Below are positions 18,077 through 26,329 of a stretch of DNA of 64,000 nucleotides, one piece after another (within the stretch, counting starts at the first letter, position 1; each line of letters begins with the position of its first letter). The position numbers and the translations under genes are program-made. The DNA comes from Clostridia bacterium (GTDB taxonomy: Bacteria; Bacillota; Clostridia; Lachnospirales; Lachnospiraceae): NCBI GenBank assembly GCA_910574475.1, contig CAJTAT010000001.1:248001-312000 (forward strand), read 5' to 3'. The notes under the pieces were generated by a model. That model had not been told where the DNA came from. It saw nothing but the letters and a program-made list of their open reading frames with translations, and made no database searches.

Positions 18077-18757
18077 TTATATCTTTTCCTGCTCTGCCGG
18101 AGGAATAAACATAATAACAAACACCATAAGCAATAGAAGGCAGACGATCAGCACCGATTTCTCCATAAATGCCCGGGTTATGGCTGTTCCAAGGGTTGCT
18201 CCCAGGATAAAGAAGAGAATAATTCCATAATATTGCAGACTTTTTTTTCGAGCCGCCTTGTCCTTATTGATATTATAGTAAAACAACTGCTCTGTAGCGC
18301 TGCGCAAGTTACCGGTACACATGGTCGTAGCATAGGCACTTCCATTGAAACGGCGAAAGCTCTCTACCTGCATAGAACACACAAAGGATACTGATGAGTT
18401 AATCAAATCATCATTTACTCCAGAAGGAACATACGCAATCATCCACAAGACTAGAAATTCTATGACAATTACTATCTGCCGCCAGTGAAGTCCCGGATTA
18501 TAACGAAACTTCTTTCTCACATACTCTGTAATCAGAATCCCTGCCATAAAAGCTAAAATAGGGTATGTATAGAACAAGATCTTAGACCAATTCTGATCTG
18601 CCATATTTATTCCAAGCAAGACAATATTGCCTGTCTGGGCGTTTGCAAATACGCCTCCACGACAAATATAAGTATAGACATCCAGATATCCGCCTGCAAT
18701 GGCTAGGAGGACGCCTACCAAATAGGACTCTGATGCTTTCTCTAAGTGAAGCTTCAT
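18077..18757 (-). CDS. DUF1275 (YoaK-like) membrane protein
   Basis: 226 residues with about six hydrophobic helices and the DUF1275 hallmarks: GGYLDVYTYICRGGVFANAQTGNIVLLG near the N-terminus and a later YATTMCTGNLRS block. The family is found in many bacteria and has no established substrate. The ribosome site (GGGGAACCAACGGA) is weak. It is on the same strand as its neighbours but lies past the terminator of the fumarase unit, so it is likely a separate transcript. Confidence 0.85.
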   Translation of the reverse strand: MKLHLEKASESYLVGVLLAIAGGYLDVYTYICRGGVFANAQTGNIVLLGINMADQNWSKILFYTYPILAFMAGILITEYVRKKFRYNPGLHWRQIVIVIEFLVLWMIAYVPSGVNDDLINSSVSFVCSMQVESFRRFNGSAYATTMCTGNLRSATEQLFYYNINKDKAARKKSLQYYGIILFFILGATLGTAITRAFMEKSVLIVCLLLLMVFVIMFIPPAEQEKI

Positions 18758-18838
18758 TCCGTTGGTTCCCCTTTATGTGAAAATCTCGTATGCAGTGCAC
18801 TTTCATACAGGGGAGTTCATGGAGCTCTCCTATATGAT

Positions 18839-18871
18839 AAAAATATCAGCGGAGAGTGACTCCGCTGATAT
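18839..18871 (-). terminator. Terminator closing the mdh-hdr-flx-frd-fum locus
   Basis: A perfect 11-bp stem (ATATCAGCGGA with TCCGCTGATAT) and 7-nt loop lie 9 bp past the fumarase beta stop, followed on the minus strand by five U. Confidence 0.9.
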
Positions 18872-18879
18872 CGTTTCTT

Positions 18880-19437
18880 TTATTTTTGTGATGCCAGGTA
18901 AGCAGCCTTTCCATCATCATAAAGGTTTTTGCCTTCACTGTCAATAATAACAACCAGTGGCATATCCTCTACATAAAGCTTCCGAAGTGCTTCTGCCCCC
19001 AGATCTTCATAGGCAATCAACTCACATTTCTTGATACATTTTGCAAGAAGAGCGCCAGCTCCGCCGATAGCTCCAAAGTATACTCCATGATACTTCTTCA
19101 TGGCATCCACTACTTCTGGAAGTCTTGCGCCCTTTCCAATCATACCTCTGGCGCCTACAGACATCATGGTCGGAGCATAGGCATCCATTCTTCCACTGGT
19201 GGTAGGGCCTGCTGAACCAATCACCTGTCCTGGCTTAGCCGGTGTAGGGCCTACGTAATAAATGGTTGCATCTGTTGGATCAAAAGGAAGTTCCTCTCCC
19301 CTTGCCAGAGCTTCGCACATACGCTTGTGTCCCGCATCTCTGGATGTATAAATGGTGCCGGTCAGGTATACACTATCGCCGGCATGGAGGCTTTTTGCCA
19401 CCTCCTCAGTCAATGGCAGTTGAATATGTTTTTCCAT
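18880..19437 (-). CDS. fumB: Fe-S fumarate hydratase, beta subunit
   Basis: 185 residues of the class I fumarase/tartrate dehydratase C-terminal domain: SVYLTGTIYTSRDAGHKRM, YYVGPTPAKPGQVIGSAGPTTSGRMD and GKGARLPEVVDAMKKYHGVYFGAIGGAGALL. With the alpha subunit it hydrates fumarate to malate or runs in reverse. The start is 1 nt past the alpha stop, with GGAGGTGATC inside the alpha 3' end. Tartrate dehydratase is the homologous alternative; the malate dehydrogenase and fumarate reductase genes in the same locus favour fumarase. Confidence 0.92.
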   Translation of the reverse strand: MEKHIQLPLTEEVAKSLHAGDSVYLTGTIYTSRDAGHKRMCEALARGEELPFDPTDATIYYVGPTPAKPGQVIGSAGPTTSGRMDAYAPTMMSVGARGMIGKGARLPEVVDAMKKYHGVYFGAIGGAGALLAKCIKKCELIAYEDLGAEALRKLYVEDMPLVVIIDSEGKNLYDDGKAAYLASQK

Positions 19438-19438
19438 C

Positions 19439-20281
19439 CTAGATCACCTCCGTCTTATGGCGTGTCACATGACAGTTAATATTCACCGCACAGGGCATGC
19501 CTGCAATATGAGTTGGCAAAGTCTCAATGTTCAAAGCCAGTGCCGTTGTCTTTCCGCCAAAGCCCTGGGGTCCGATTCCGAGCTTATTGATCTTTTCCAG
19601 CATTTCTGCTTCCAGATCTGCATAATAAGGATCTGGATTCCTCTCATCTGTACTGCGCATGAGAGCCTTTTTTGCCAGAAGTGCACATTTATCAAAGGTT
19701 CCGCCGATGCCGACGCCCACTACCATGGGAGGACAGGGGTTGGGGCCCGCAGTCTCTACTGTCTCCAGAATGAAATCTTTGATTCCCTCAATTCCAGCGG
19801 AAGGCTTGAACATCCGAATAGCGCTCATATTTTCACTTCCGAATCCCTTGGGGCCTACGGTTACTTTGATCTGCTCTCCTGGGACGATTTCTGTATAGAG
19901 CATAGCTGGGGTGTTATCGCCTGTGTTGCCTCGGCGAACAGGATCCTTTACTACAGATTTTCTTAAGTATCCTTTATCATAGCCGCGACGAACGCCCTCG
20001 TCTACCGCTTCGGTGAGATCGCCGCCTACAATGTGGACGTCCTGGCCGATCTCTAGAAATACGCAGGCCATACCTGTGTCCTGGCAGATCGGAACGCTTT
20101 CCTGCTCTGCTATCTCGAAGTTGGTTATGATTTTATCCAGCACTCCCTGAGCGATCTCCCAATCCTCACATTCCCGGCAGCGACGAATGGCTCCCTGAAC
20201 GTCCTTGGGAAGATACTGGTTTGCTTCGATACATAATTTTTCCACAACATCTGTGATCTGCTGTGCTTGAATCTCTCGCAT
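19439..20281 (-). CDS. fumA: Fe-S fumarate hydratase, alpha subunit
   Basis: About 280 residues from ATG 20281, chosen because AGGAGG lies 8 nt upstream; a GTG at 20290 would overlap that site. The class I fumarase N-terminal motifs are present: PICQDTGMACVFLEIG with the cluster cysteine, GDNTPAMLYTEIVPG, and GPNPCPPMVVGVGIGG and GFGGKTTALALNIE. In a reductive branch it would run malate to fumarate, supplying the fumarate reductase encoded upstream. It is separated from the exchanger gene by a GC-rich repeat, so it may be read through or have its own start. Confidence 0.92.
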   Translation of the reverse strand: MREIQAQQITDVVEKLCIEANQYLPKDVQGAIRRCRECEDWEIAQGVLDKIITNFEIAEQESVPICQDTGMACVFLEIGQDVHIVGGDLTEAVDEGVRRGYDKGYLRKSVVKDPVRRGNTGDNTPAMLYTEIVPGEQIKVTVGPKGFGSENMSAIRMFKPSAGIEGIKDFILETVETAGPNPCPPMVVGVGIGGTFDKCALLAKKALMRSTDERNPDPYYADLEAEMLEKINKLGIGPQGFGGKTTALALNIETLPTHIAGMPCAVNINCHVTRHKTEVI

Positions 20282-20290
20282 GAGTATCAC

Positions 20291-20552
20291 CTCCTGAAAT
20301 TTTTTGTTAATAAGTTGCCTGGCTGGTGGGCTTGATTGCGCTTCGCTTATCTTCGGCCGCTATGCACAACCGGGGACGCTCCGCTGCCGGCTCGCGTCGT
20401 ATGACTGGCCTCTCTCTACTCCGCCATGCGCAGCTCGATTTCGCTTCGCTCCATCTCGCTCCCGGCTTTCGCCGTATGCAGAGACAGCCATATGGCCTCC
20501 GGGCTGCAAGCACCCCGGATTCCATTTGTCTTTCTCTGCGCATGGCTCATTG
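20291..20552 (-). repeat. GC-rich intergenic repeat element, copy A
   Basis: About 260 bp of GC-rich sequence unlike the surrounding genes. It shares with copy B (24296-24445) a 23-nt block that is identical at 22 positions (20436-20458 versus 24323-24345) and the end TAGCAATGAGC next to a stop codon; here the TAG stop of the exchanger is itself part of that end. A second GATTGCGCTTCGCT block lies at 20334-20347. A 78-codon reading frame crosses it but has no coding character. It looks like a non-coding mobile or extragenic repeat. Confidence 0.6.
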
Positions 20553-21716
20553 CTACAGGAAAATCCCTATAAATTGGCTGGCTAGGACTACCATTACTAG
20601 GGCAATGGGGTAGGTTGCCGCGTAAGCGGACGCTACGTCGTCTGTCTCTGTCACACGGATTAGGGTACCCAGTGCAGGAGTACTTGTCATACCGCCGCAG
20701 ATGGAGCCCAGTGTGTTGAAGACGCTTAAGCGCAGTACCTTTGCTGCGAATATGTAGCCGAGGAACATTGGAATCAGAGTCATCAGTGCTCCATAGAGGA
20801 ACAACAGTGCTCCCTGCTCCTTCAGGATTTCTACAAAACCGGAGCCTGCCTGTGAGCCTGCCCCCAACAGGAACAGAGCTAAACCAAATTCTCTCAGAGA
20901 CTCCAGTACATGCTTCTCCACCTTGACACTCAGTTTTCCAAAATGGCCGAAATGTCCCAGAATCAATCCTGCAATCAGAGGGCCGCCGGAGGTTCCCAGA
21001 GCAAATACTGCGCCACCTGGCAGAGGAATTTCAATTTTTGCCAGAATAATACCAAAAGCAATGGCCAGGGAGAATGGGAAGAATCCCATACTGTCTGCAT
21101 AGAATAATTCTTCCTTCTTTGTCTTGTGGTATTCTTCCACTTCCACATTGGCAGCAGCTTCATATTTGGCGCGCTCTGCTGCCATATCTGTCTTTAAAAT
21201 CTTAGGAATTAGCTGTACAAACAGTACCACGCCAATTACGCCAAAGGGGTACGCAATTCCATAACCTACAGATGCTGCCTCAGAGCCCGTAGCCTCCAGT
21301 GCAGCCGCAAGACCTGGCGTACTGGTCAGAGCGCCTGTCATCATACCAAGGCTGATGTCTACTGGCACGCCAAATATTTTGATTACTCCAACACATGTAA
21401 GGGCGCCTGCCGCAATGACGATAATTCCCAGCAGGATATACGATGTAGCATTTAGCTTAAAATTCCGAAAGAATTTTGGTCCCGCAATAAAGCCAACTGA
21501 GGTCACAAAACAAATCAGACCCAGATTCTGTATCAGTGACGGAATCTCTACACCAAAGTGGCCGAATACCAGGGCTACCAGCAAAATGCCGGCAGTCCCC
21601 AGTTCCAGTCCACAAACTTTAATACTTCCTACCAGATAACCAATGACGGCAATGAGAAACACCATCATCAGTGTATTGGAAAATATATTTTCCTGAAACC
21701 ATGTTAAGATTCCCAT
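20553..21716 (-). CDS. AspT/YidE/YbjL-family transporter (putative C4-dicarboxylate or amino-acid exchanger)
   Basis: 387 residues, very hydrophobic, with two related halves as in the AspT/YidE/YbjL duplication family: GLELGTAGILLVALVFGHFG in the first half and GTSGGPLIAGLILGHFGHFG in the second, plus TSTPGLAAALE and TSTPALGTLIR as paired re-entrant motifs. AspT exchanges aspartate for alanine and related proteins export succinate. Lying between fumarate reductase and fumarase genes, it most likely moves succinate, fumarate, malate or aspartate; the substrate is inferred from context. The TrkA-C domains found in longer homologues are missing. Confidence 0.85.
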   Translation of the reverse strand: MGILTWFQENIFSNTLMMVFLIAVIGYLVGSIKVCGLELGTAGILLVALVFGHFGVEIPSLIQNLGLICFVTSVGFIAGPKFFRNFKLNATSYILLGIIVIAAGALTCVGVIKIFGVPVDISLGMMTGALTSTPGLAAALEATGSEAASVGYGIAYPFGVIGVVLFVQLIPKILKTDMAAERAKYEAAANVEVEEYHKTKKEELFYADSMGFFPFSLAIAFGIILAKIEIPLPGGAVFALGTSGGPLIAGLILGHFGHFGKLSVKVEKHVLESLREFGLALFLLGAGSQAGSGFVEILKEQGALLFLYGALMTLIPMFLGYIFAAKVLRLSVFNTLGSICGGMTSTPALGTLIRVTETDDVASAYAATYPIALVMVVLASQFIGIFL

Positions 21717-21734
21717 AACGAACTCCCCTCCAAC

Positions 21735-23339
21735 TTATTTGGGCATACCAAAGGTATATTTGGGCAGAAGCATAGGGGAAACTTCTCCTGTGTGCAGATC
21801 TGCTTTTTCCAGTTCTTCTCCATAAGCCTGCACATGGTTAAGATTCATAGTTCCAAGCTCTACTTCTTTGCACTTTCTTGACGCTGCCTTACCAGCATTG
21901 CGGCCAAATACAATAATATCCAGCAGTGAGTTACCCATAAGACGGTTTCTGCCATGGATTCCTCCCACAGCCTCGCCTGCTACCAGTAAGTTCGGGATAG
22001 CCTTTGTAAATCCTTCTCCGCCGATCTCCAGACCACCGTTCTGATAGTGGAGAGTTGGGTAGATTAAGATAGGCTGCTTTCTCATATCAATGCCATAATT
22101 TAAGTACATACGAAGCATAGCCGGGATTCTCTTTTCAATGGTTCCCTCTCCATGGATCATCTCAATCATAGGAGTATCCAGCCAGATACCATATCCAGTC
22201 GGTGTGGGAACTCCCTTGCCGCGCTCTTTGCACTCCCGGATAATGGAAGCTGCTGAAACGTCACGCGTTTCCAAAGGATGCATAAAAGCTTCACCCTCTG
22301 CGTTGATCAGCATAGCGCCTAAGGAACGTACCTTCTCTGTCACCAGAGCGCCAAAGATCTGTGCCGGATAAGCCACACCTGTTGGATGATACTGAATGGT
22401 ATCCTGGTACAGAAGAGGTGCCCCTGCACGATAACCCATTACCAGACCGTCTGCTGTTGCTCCATAGTGGTTGGAAGTCGGGAAATTCTGGTAGTGAAGA
22501 CGTCCTGCTCCGCCAGTTGCAATGATAACAGTCTTTGCTTTGGCTACTTTGTAAACGCCTGTCTCCATGTCATGAAGCACAGCGCCTGCTACCTGTCCCT
22601 TGTCATCTTTGATCAGCTCTACAGCTGCGGTAAAGTCAGCGATGGGAATCTGACGGTTCCACACTTCGTCGCGAAGTACACGCATAATTTCTGCGCCAGA
22701 GTAGTCCTTGCAGGCATGCATCCTCTTTCTGGAGGTTCCGCCACCGTGTGTCGTCACCATTCTTCCATCTTTATCCTTGTCAAACATTACGCCCAGGTTG
22801 TTCAGCCACTGGATTGCATCTGGGGCTTCCATAACGAGGCGACGCAGTAGTTCCGGTCTTGCCGCAAAATGTCCGCCGCCGAAAGCATCCAGATAATGCT
22901 GCTGGGGAGAATCGTTCTCCTTGTCCGCCGCCTGGATACCACCTTCTGCCATCATGGTGTTGGCGTCACCGATACGAAGCTTTGTGACCATCATTACGTT
23001 TGCGCCGGCTTCGTGGGCCTCGATAGCTGCGGAAGATCCTGCTCCGCCGCCGCCGATTACCAGTACGTCTACATCGTAGTCTACTTTGTTTAAATCAATG
23101 GCTACATCTTTGATTCGGCTGTTGGAGTGAAGAAGGGTTCCCAACTCGTAGGGCACTTTCTCGCCTTTATTTGGGCCAATCTTCAGTTCCTGAAAGCCCT
23201 CTTCACGATAATCGGGATGGAATTTGCGGAGAAGCTCATCTTTTTCTTCAGCCGTCATTCTTCTTGGCTCCATGCCGATTCTTTCTGCTCTTGTGGCCTC
23301 TACTTTTTTGATAGATTCCAACATTTCTGCTGTAAACAT
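21735..23339 (-). CDS. frdA: Fumarate reductase/succinate dehydrogenase-type flavoprotein subunit
   Basis: About 534 residues from ATG 23339, which follows AGGAGGGG; an ATG at 23363 would sit inside frdB. FAD-binding VLVIGGGGAGSSAA (about 100), HPTG, the catalytic-arginine region VTEKVRSLGAM (about 333), HYQNGG (about 433) and GGIHGRNRLMGNSLLD mark the fumarate reductase fold. The covalent-FAD histidine of classical enzymes (SHTVAAEGG) is replaced in DANTMMAEGG, so FAD should be non-covalent. No membrane anchor gene is nearby. With FrdB and the Flx/Hdr proteins it probably forms a soluble enzyme. L-aspartate oxidase is a homologue but lacks an FrdB partner. Confidence 0.85.
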   Translation of the reverse strand: MFTAEMLESIKKVEATRAERIGMEPRRMTAEEKDELLRKFHPDYREEGFQELKIGPNKGEKVPYELGTLLHSNSRIKDVAIDLNKVDYDVDVLVIGGGGAGSSAAIEAHEAGANVMMVTKLRIGDANTMMAEGGIQAADKENDSPQQHYLDAFGGGHFAARPELLRRLVMEAPDAIQWLNNLGVMFDKDKDGRMVTTHGGGTSRKRMHACKDYSGAEIMRVLRDEVWNRQIPIADFTAAVELIKDDKGQVAGAVLHDMETGVYKVAKAKTVIIATGGAGRLHYQNFPTSNHYGATADGLVMGYRAGAPLLYQDTIQYHPTGVAYPAQIFGALVTEKVRSLGAMLINAEGEAFMHPLETRDVSAASIIRECKERGKGVPTPTGYGIWLDTPMIEMIHGEGTIEKRIPAMLRMYLNYGIDMRKQPILIYPTLHYQNGGLEIGGEGFTKAIPNLLVAGEAVGGIHGRNRLMGNSLLDIIVFGRNAGKAASRKCKEVELGTMNLNHVQAYGEELEKADLHTGEVSPMLLPKYTFGMPK

Positions 23340-23352
23340 ATGCGCTCCCCTC

Positions 23353-24027
23353 CTATTTCTCAATTTCCCTGTTGTTGTACAGTTCTTTCATCTCTTCCAC
23401 AGGTTTCTGCATTACTTTTTCAATGAGCTCATCGAATTCACCACTGTTGATGGCTTCTACACGCTCTGCCAAATGCTGGGACTTTGGAGCAATGTATTTG
23501 CCTGTCAGACGTCTTGCAAGAACACCTACCATTGGATGAGAGATTCCGGCCGGACAGCGGGAGGTACAGATTCCACAGCCGATACAGTCGAAGGATTCCT
23601 CTGCGCATTTTTCGAAATCGCCCCGCTGTGCGTATGCAATGTACTGCATAACGCTCAGACTCTGAGGACATCCCTTGGTGCAGGCATTGCAGCCGATGCA
23701 GCTGTAGATTTCTGGATAGAGATCCATCATGATTCTCTGCTCAGCACTTACTTCTTCGATGTTGTAATTTCTCTTGTCTGTGGGGAAGAAGGGAAGTGTG
23801 GCTACGTACATTCCTTCTTGTACCTGGGTCTGGCATGCCAGGCAGGTTTTTAATTCGTTGCTTCCTTTGATTCTGTAAATTGTTGCACAGGCGCCGCAGA
23901 ATCCGTGACGGCAGCCACAGCCTCGCACCAGCTTGTAGCCTGCATATTCCATTGCAGTCATGATTGTAAGTTCGGCGGGCACTGAGTACTGTTTTCCATA
24001 AAAATATACATTTACCATTTTCTGCAT
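23353..24027 (-). CDS. frdB: Fumarate reductase iron-sulfur subunit (FrdB/TfrB N-terminal type)
   Basis: 224 residues from ATG 24027. The frame continues upstream to 24276, but that part translates a 38-bp tandem repeat and is not coding. The N-terminal [2Fe-2S] domain has CGCRHGFCGAC and a later C..C (residues 34-64). Two full [4Fe-4S] motifs follow: CIGCNACTKGCP (about 112) and CIGCGICTSRCP (about 152), unlike the [3Fe-4S] site of classical SdhB. It carries electrons to FrdA. Ribosome-site spacing (AAGGAA, 13 nt) is long; ATG 24018 is an alternative. Confidence 0.85.
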   Translation of the reverse strand: MQKMVNVYFYGKQYSVPAELTIMTAMEYAGYKLVRGCGCRHGFCGACATIYRIKGSNELKTCLACQTQVQEGMYVATLPFFPTDKRNYNIEEVSAEQRIMMDLYPEIYSCIGCNACTKGCPQSLSVMQYIAYAQRGDFEKCAEESFDCIGCGICTSRCPAGISHPMVGVLARRLTGKYIAPKSQHLAERVEAINSGEFDELIEKVMQKPVEEMKELYNNREIEK

Positions 24028-24102
24028 TTTTTTATACCAGTTCCTTTCGTTGTATGGGGATGTGGAGCAGCATGATGAGAGAAGGGAGGGGTAAGCGGCC
24101 TG

Positions 24103-24283
24103 CGGGCTCTTGGCCTTTGGCCAATTCGCTGTATGGCTTACGGGCTCTTGGCCTTCGGCCAATTCGCTGTATGGCTTACGGGCTCTTGGCCTTTGGCCAA
24201 TTCGCTGTATGGCTTGTAGGCTCTTGGCCTTTGGCCAATTCGCTATATGGCTTGTAGGCTCTTGGCCTTTGGCCAATTCGCTG
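24103..24283. repeat. 38-bp tandem repeat, about 4.8 copies, each with a small hairpin
   Basis: Units begin at 24103, 24141, 24179, 24217 and 24255, the last being partial. Each contains TTGGCC-TTT-GGCCAA, a 6-bp hairpin with a 3-nt loop. One copy has TTC in the loop, so the stem is kept. Copies differ at few positions. The array lies in the flxA-frdB gap. It is not a CRISPR because there are no unique spacers. Confidence 0.9.
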
Positions 24284-24295
24284 GTGGGGTGTGAT

Positions 24296-24445
24296 CTAGG
24301 CTTTTACCCCGCAGCTTCACCTCGATTGCGCTTCGCTCCATCTCGGTTGGGGCGTTCGCCCCATGCATCCAAACGCTAAAGCATAGCCTTACGTGCGAGC
24401 ACGACGGCTCTGCTTTATCCTTTGTCTGCGCGCTGCTCATTGCTA
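24296..24445 (-). repeat. GC-rich intergenic repeat element, copy B
   Basis: About 150 bp directly after the flxA stop codon, starting with TAGCAATGAGC on the minus strand and containing the 23-nt block shared with copy A (20436-20458). The inner hairpin GGGGCG-TTCG-CCCC (stem plus tetraloop-like TTCG) is typical of stable RNA. With the adjoining tandem repeat it fills the 418-bp gap between flxA and frdB, which otherwise holds no gene. Confidence 0.6.
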
Positions 24446-25306
24446 TTAATATTCCGGTGGTAGCTCGTCTATTTCGTCGAAGCGGAAGACGGGGCCGTCT
24501 TTGCATACGTATTTTGATCCGATGTTGCAGCGGCCGCATTTTCCGATACCGCACTTCATTTTCAGCTCCAGGGTTGTATATACCTGTTCTTTGGAAAAGC
24601 CCATTTCTAGGAGTCCTGCCAGAACGAATTTGATCATGATTGGCGGTCCACAGATGAGAACTTTTTTATTTGTCTGAAATCCGATCTCTTTTAAGTAAGA
24701 AGGTACGAAGCCTACATGGCCGTCCCAGCCTTCTTGTTCTCTGTCGATGGTCAGATATACGTCTACGCCTTCTGTCTTGCACCATACTTCCTGGATTTCT
24801 TTTAGCTGAACGAGATCATCCGCAGAACGGGAACCGTAGAGGATTTCTACTGTACCGTAGTTATCACGGTTGTCAAGCACATAATTGATTACGGAACGCA
24901 GGGGTGCAAGGCCGATACCACCGGCGATAAATAGCAGATTTTCTCCCTTTAAGGCGCCCTCCTGTTCTACTGGGAAAGCGTTTCCATAAGGTCCACGTAC
25001 CGTGAGCTCATCTCCCACACTCATTCCATGAAGACAGTCTGTCAAAGTACCACAGCGCTTGATGGAAAACTCCTGGAATTCTTTGTTTGTCGGGGAAGAG
25101 GTAATGGAAAACATTGCTTCTCCCACGCCTGGAACGGATACCATAGCGCACTGGCCAGGCATATGCTCAAAAAGCTTCTTGCCGTCCCGGCCTACCACAC
25201 GAAAGGTCTTTACATCTGGAGTCTCCGTACGGATGTCTGTAATGACACCGATCATGGGGATCAGCATTTCTCTTCCGTGATTTCCTCCGCAAGTACATTC
25301 ACCCAT
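24446..25306 (-). CDS. flxA: FlxA-like FAD/NAD(H)-binding electron-transfer subunit
   Basis: 286 residues of the ferredoxin-NADP reductase fold: an FAD domain (GQCAMVSVPG, RGPYGNAFPVE), an NAD domain (LLFIAGGIGLAPLRS, ILYGSRSADD, VLICGPPIMIKF), and a C-terminal [2Fe-2S] site CGIGKCGRCNIGSKYVC as in PyrK and AsrB. The family takes electrons from NADH for Flx-Hdr, hydrogenase or sulfite reductase complexes. An unusual N-terminal CTCGGNHGR precedes the fold. Its start overlaps the flxB stop by one base. After it comes the 418-bp repeat region and then frdB. Confidence 0.85.
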   Translation of the reverse strand: MGECTCGGNHGREMLIPMIGVITDIRTETPDVKTFRVVGRDGKKLFEHMPGQCAMVSVPGVGEAMFSITSSPTNKEFQEFSIKRCGTLTDCLHGMSVGDELTVRGPYGNAFPVEQEGALKGENLLFIAGGIGLAPLRSVINYVLDNRDNYGTVEILYGSRSADDLVQLKEIQEVWCKTEGVDVYLTIDREQEGWDGHVGFVPSYLKEIGFQTNKKVLICGPPIMIKFVLAGLLEMGFSKEQVYTTLELKMKCGIGKCGRCNIGSKYVCKDGPVFRFDEIDELPPEY

Positions 25307-26328
25307 TACGCTTCACCTCCCATTTTCTTGATTACTTTCACGATATTTAATGATGCAGGACACTTGCTTACACAGCGGCCGCAGCCTACGCAGGAGTACA
25401 TGCCGTCGTTGTTGTCAGGATAGTACTTAAGCTTGTGCATAAAGCGCTGACGGAAGCGCTGCATCTGGCTCGTTCTCATGTTTCCGTGAGCCATCATGGT
25501 AAAGTCTGAATACATGCAGGAATCCCAACAACGATAGCGCTGTACGCCGCTTCCTGTATTAAAGTCTTTGATGTCATAACACTGACAGGTCGGGCACACG
25601 AAGGTACATGTTCCGCAGGCCAGACATGGTTTATACATCTCTTCCCACTTGGGAGAGTCAAACAGCTCCATAAGCTCTGAATTTTCAAATACAGAAAGAT
25701 CAAGATGAGAAAATGGAAGCTTTTCTATAATAGCCTGAATCTGTTTCTTTTCCTTCTCCACAGCAGCCTCGTCAGCGTCTGTCAGAAGATTTTCCACCAG
25801 CTTTGTGAGAGCTTCTCCCTTTTCTGTAAGGGCTTTCCAGTAGAGGTCTTCGCCTACCATCCAGGTTGCCACATCGGCAGCAGGATTTGCTGCGTCAATG
25901 CCAAATACTTTACAAAAGCAAGTCTCTTCTGGCTCATGACAGGCCATTGCCACTAAAATGCCGTGCTCCCGGCGCGCAGCATAATAGCTATCTACTGGAT
26001 CATTTAAAAATACATTGTCCAGAACTTTTACAGCCTGCACATCACATGCTCTCATGCCAAAGACTACAAAGGGCTTATCCTGAAGCTTTGCCGGATCTAT
26101 AGCCAGCTTGCCATCTTCATTTTTGCATTTATACAACGTTTCACTCTGAGGGAAGAAACAGTCTTTTGGAGATTTCACCGTTTTCAAGGTGTCCAAATCC
26201 ACTTCTGCCTCTTCGGTCCAGAGGCCATAATTGGCCTGATCACATTTTTTAATTGGCAGAAATAAATCTTCCTGGGCTGCAATAGCAGCAAACAGCTCAC
26301 TGAGACGGCTTTTTTCTATCTTATACAT
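25306..26328 (-). CDS. flxB: FlxB-like 4Fe-4S dicluster subunit (HydB/AsrA type)
   Basis: 340 residues. The N-terminal 200 residues resemble the AsrA/HydB domain (FVVFGMRACDVQAVKVLD, VAMACHEPEETCFC). Two [4Fe-4S] motifs follow: CLACGTCTFVCPTCQCYD and, near the C-terminus, CVGCGRCVSKCP. In Flx and sulfite-reductase complexes this subunit passes electrons between the flavoprotein and the next cluster protein. It lies between flxC (1-nt gap) and flxA (1-nt overlap), a tight operon position. It could alternatively be annotated as an anaerobic sulfite reductase A subunit, but no catalytic AsrC is present. Confidence 0.8.
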   Translation of the reverse strand: MYKIEKSRLSELFAAIAAQEDLFLPIKKCDQANYGLWTEEAEVDLDTLKTVKSPKDCFFPQSETLYKCKNEDGKLAIDPAKLQDKPFVVFGMRACDVQAVKVLDNVFLNDPVDSYYAARREHGILVAMACHEPEETCFCKVFGIDAANPAADVATWMVGEDLYWKALTEKGEALTKLVENLLTDADEAAVEKEKKQIQAIIEKLPFSHLDLSVFENSELMELFDSPKWEEMYKPCLACGTCTFVCPTCQCYDIKDFNTGSGVQRYRCWDSCMYSDFTMMAHGNMRTSQMQRFRQRFMHKLKYYPDNNDGMYSCVGCGRCVSKCPASLNIVKVIKKMGGEA

Positions 26329-26329
26329 A

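Noticed and set aside
20295..20313. Second Rex operator before the fumarase genes
   Set aside because: Only one half-site (TTAACAA) is present; the other half does not match.
20307..20543. 78-codon minus-strand frame between exchanger and fumarase genes
   Set aside because: It lies wholly in the GC-rich repeat, is arginine-rich and low in complexity, and shares blocks with non-coding copy B.
24028..24276. Open extension giving the fumarate reductase iron-sulfur protein 83 more residues
   Set aside because: It translates the 38-bp tandem repeat, has no ribosome site, and family proteins start near MQKMVNVYF.
24103..24283. Possible CRISPR array
   Set aside because: The repeats are directly adjacent with no unique spacers, and no cas genes are present.
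24054..24379. Plus-strand frames across the tandem repeat
   Set aside because: They are repetitive peptides created by the 38-bp array, without ribosome sites or family features.
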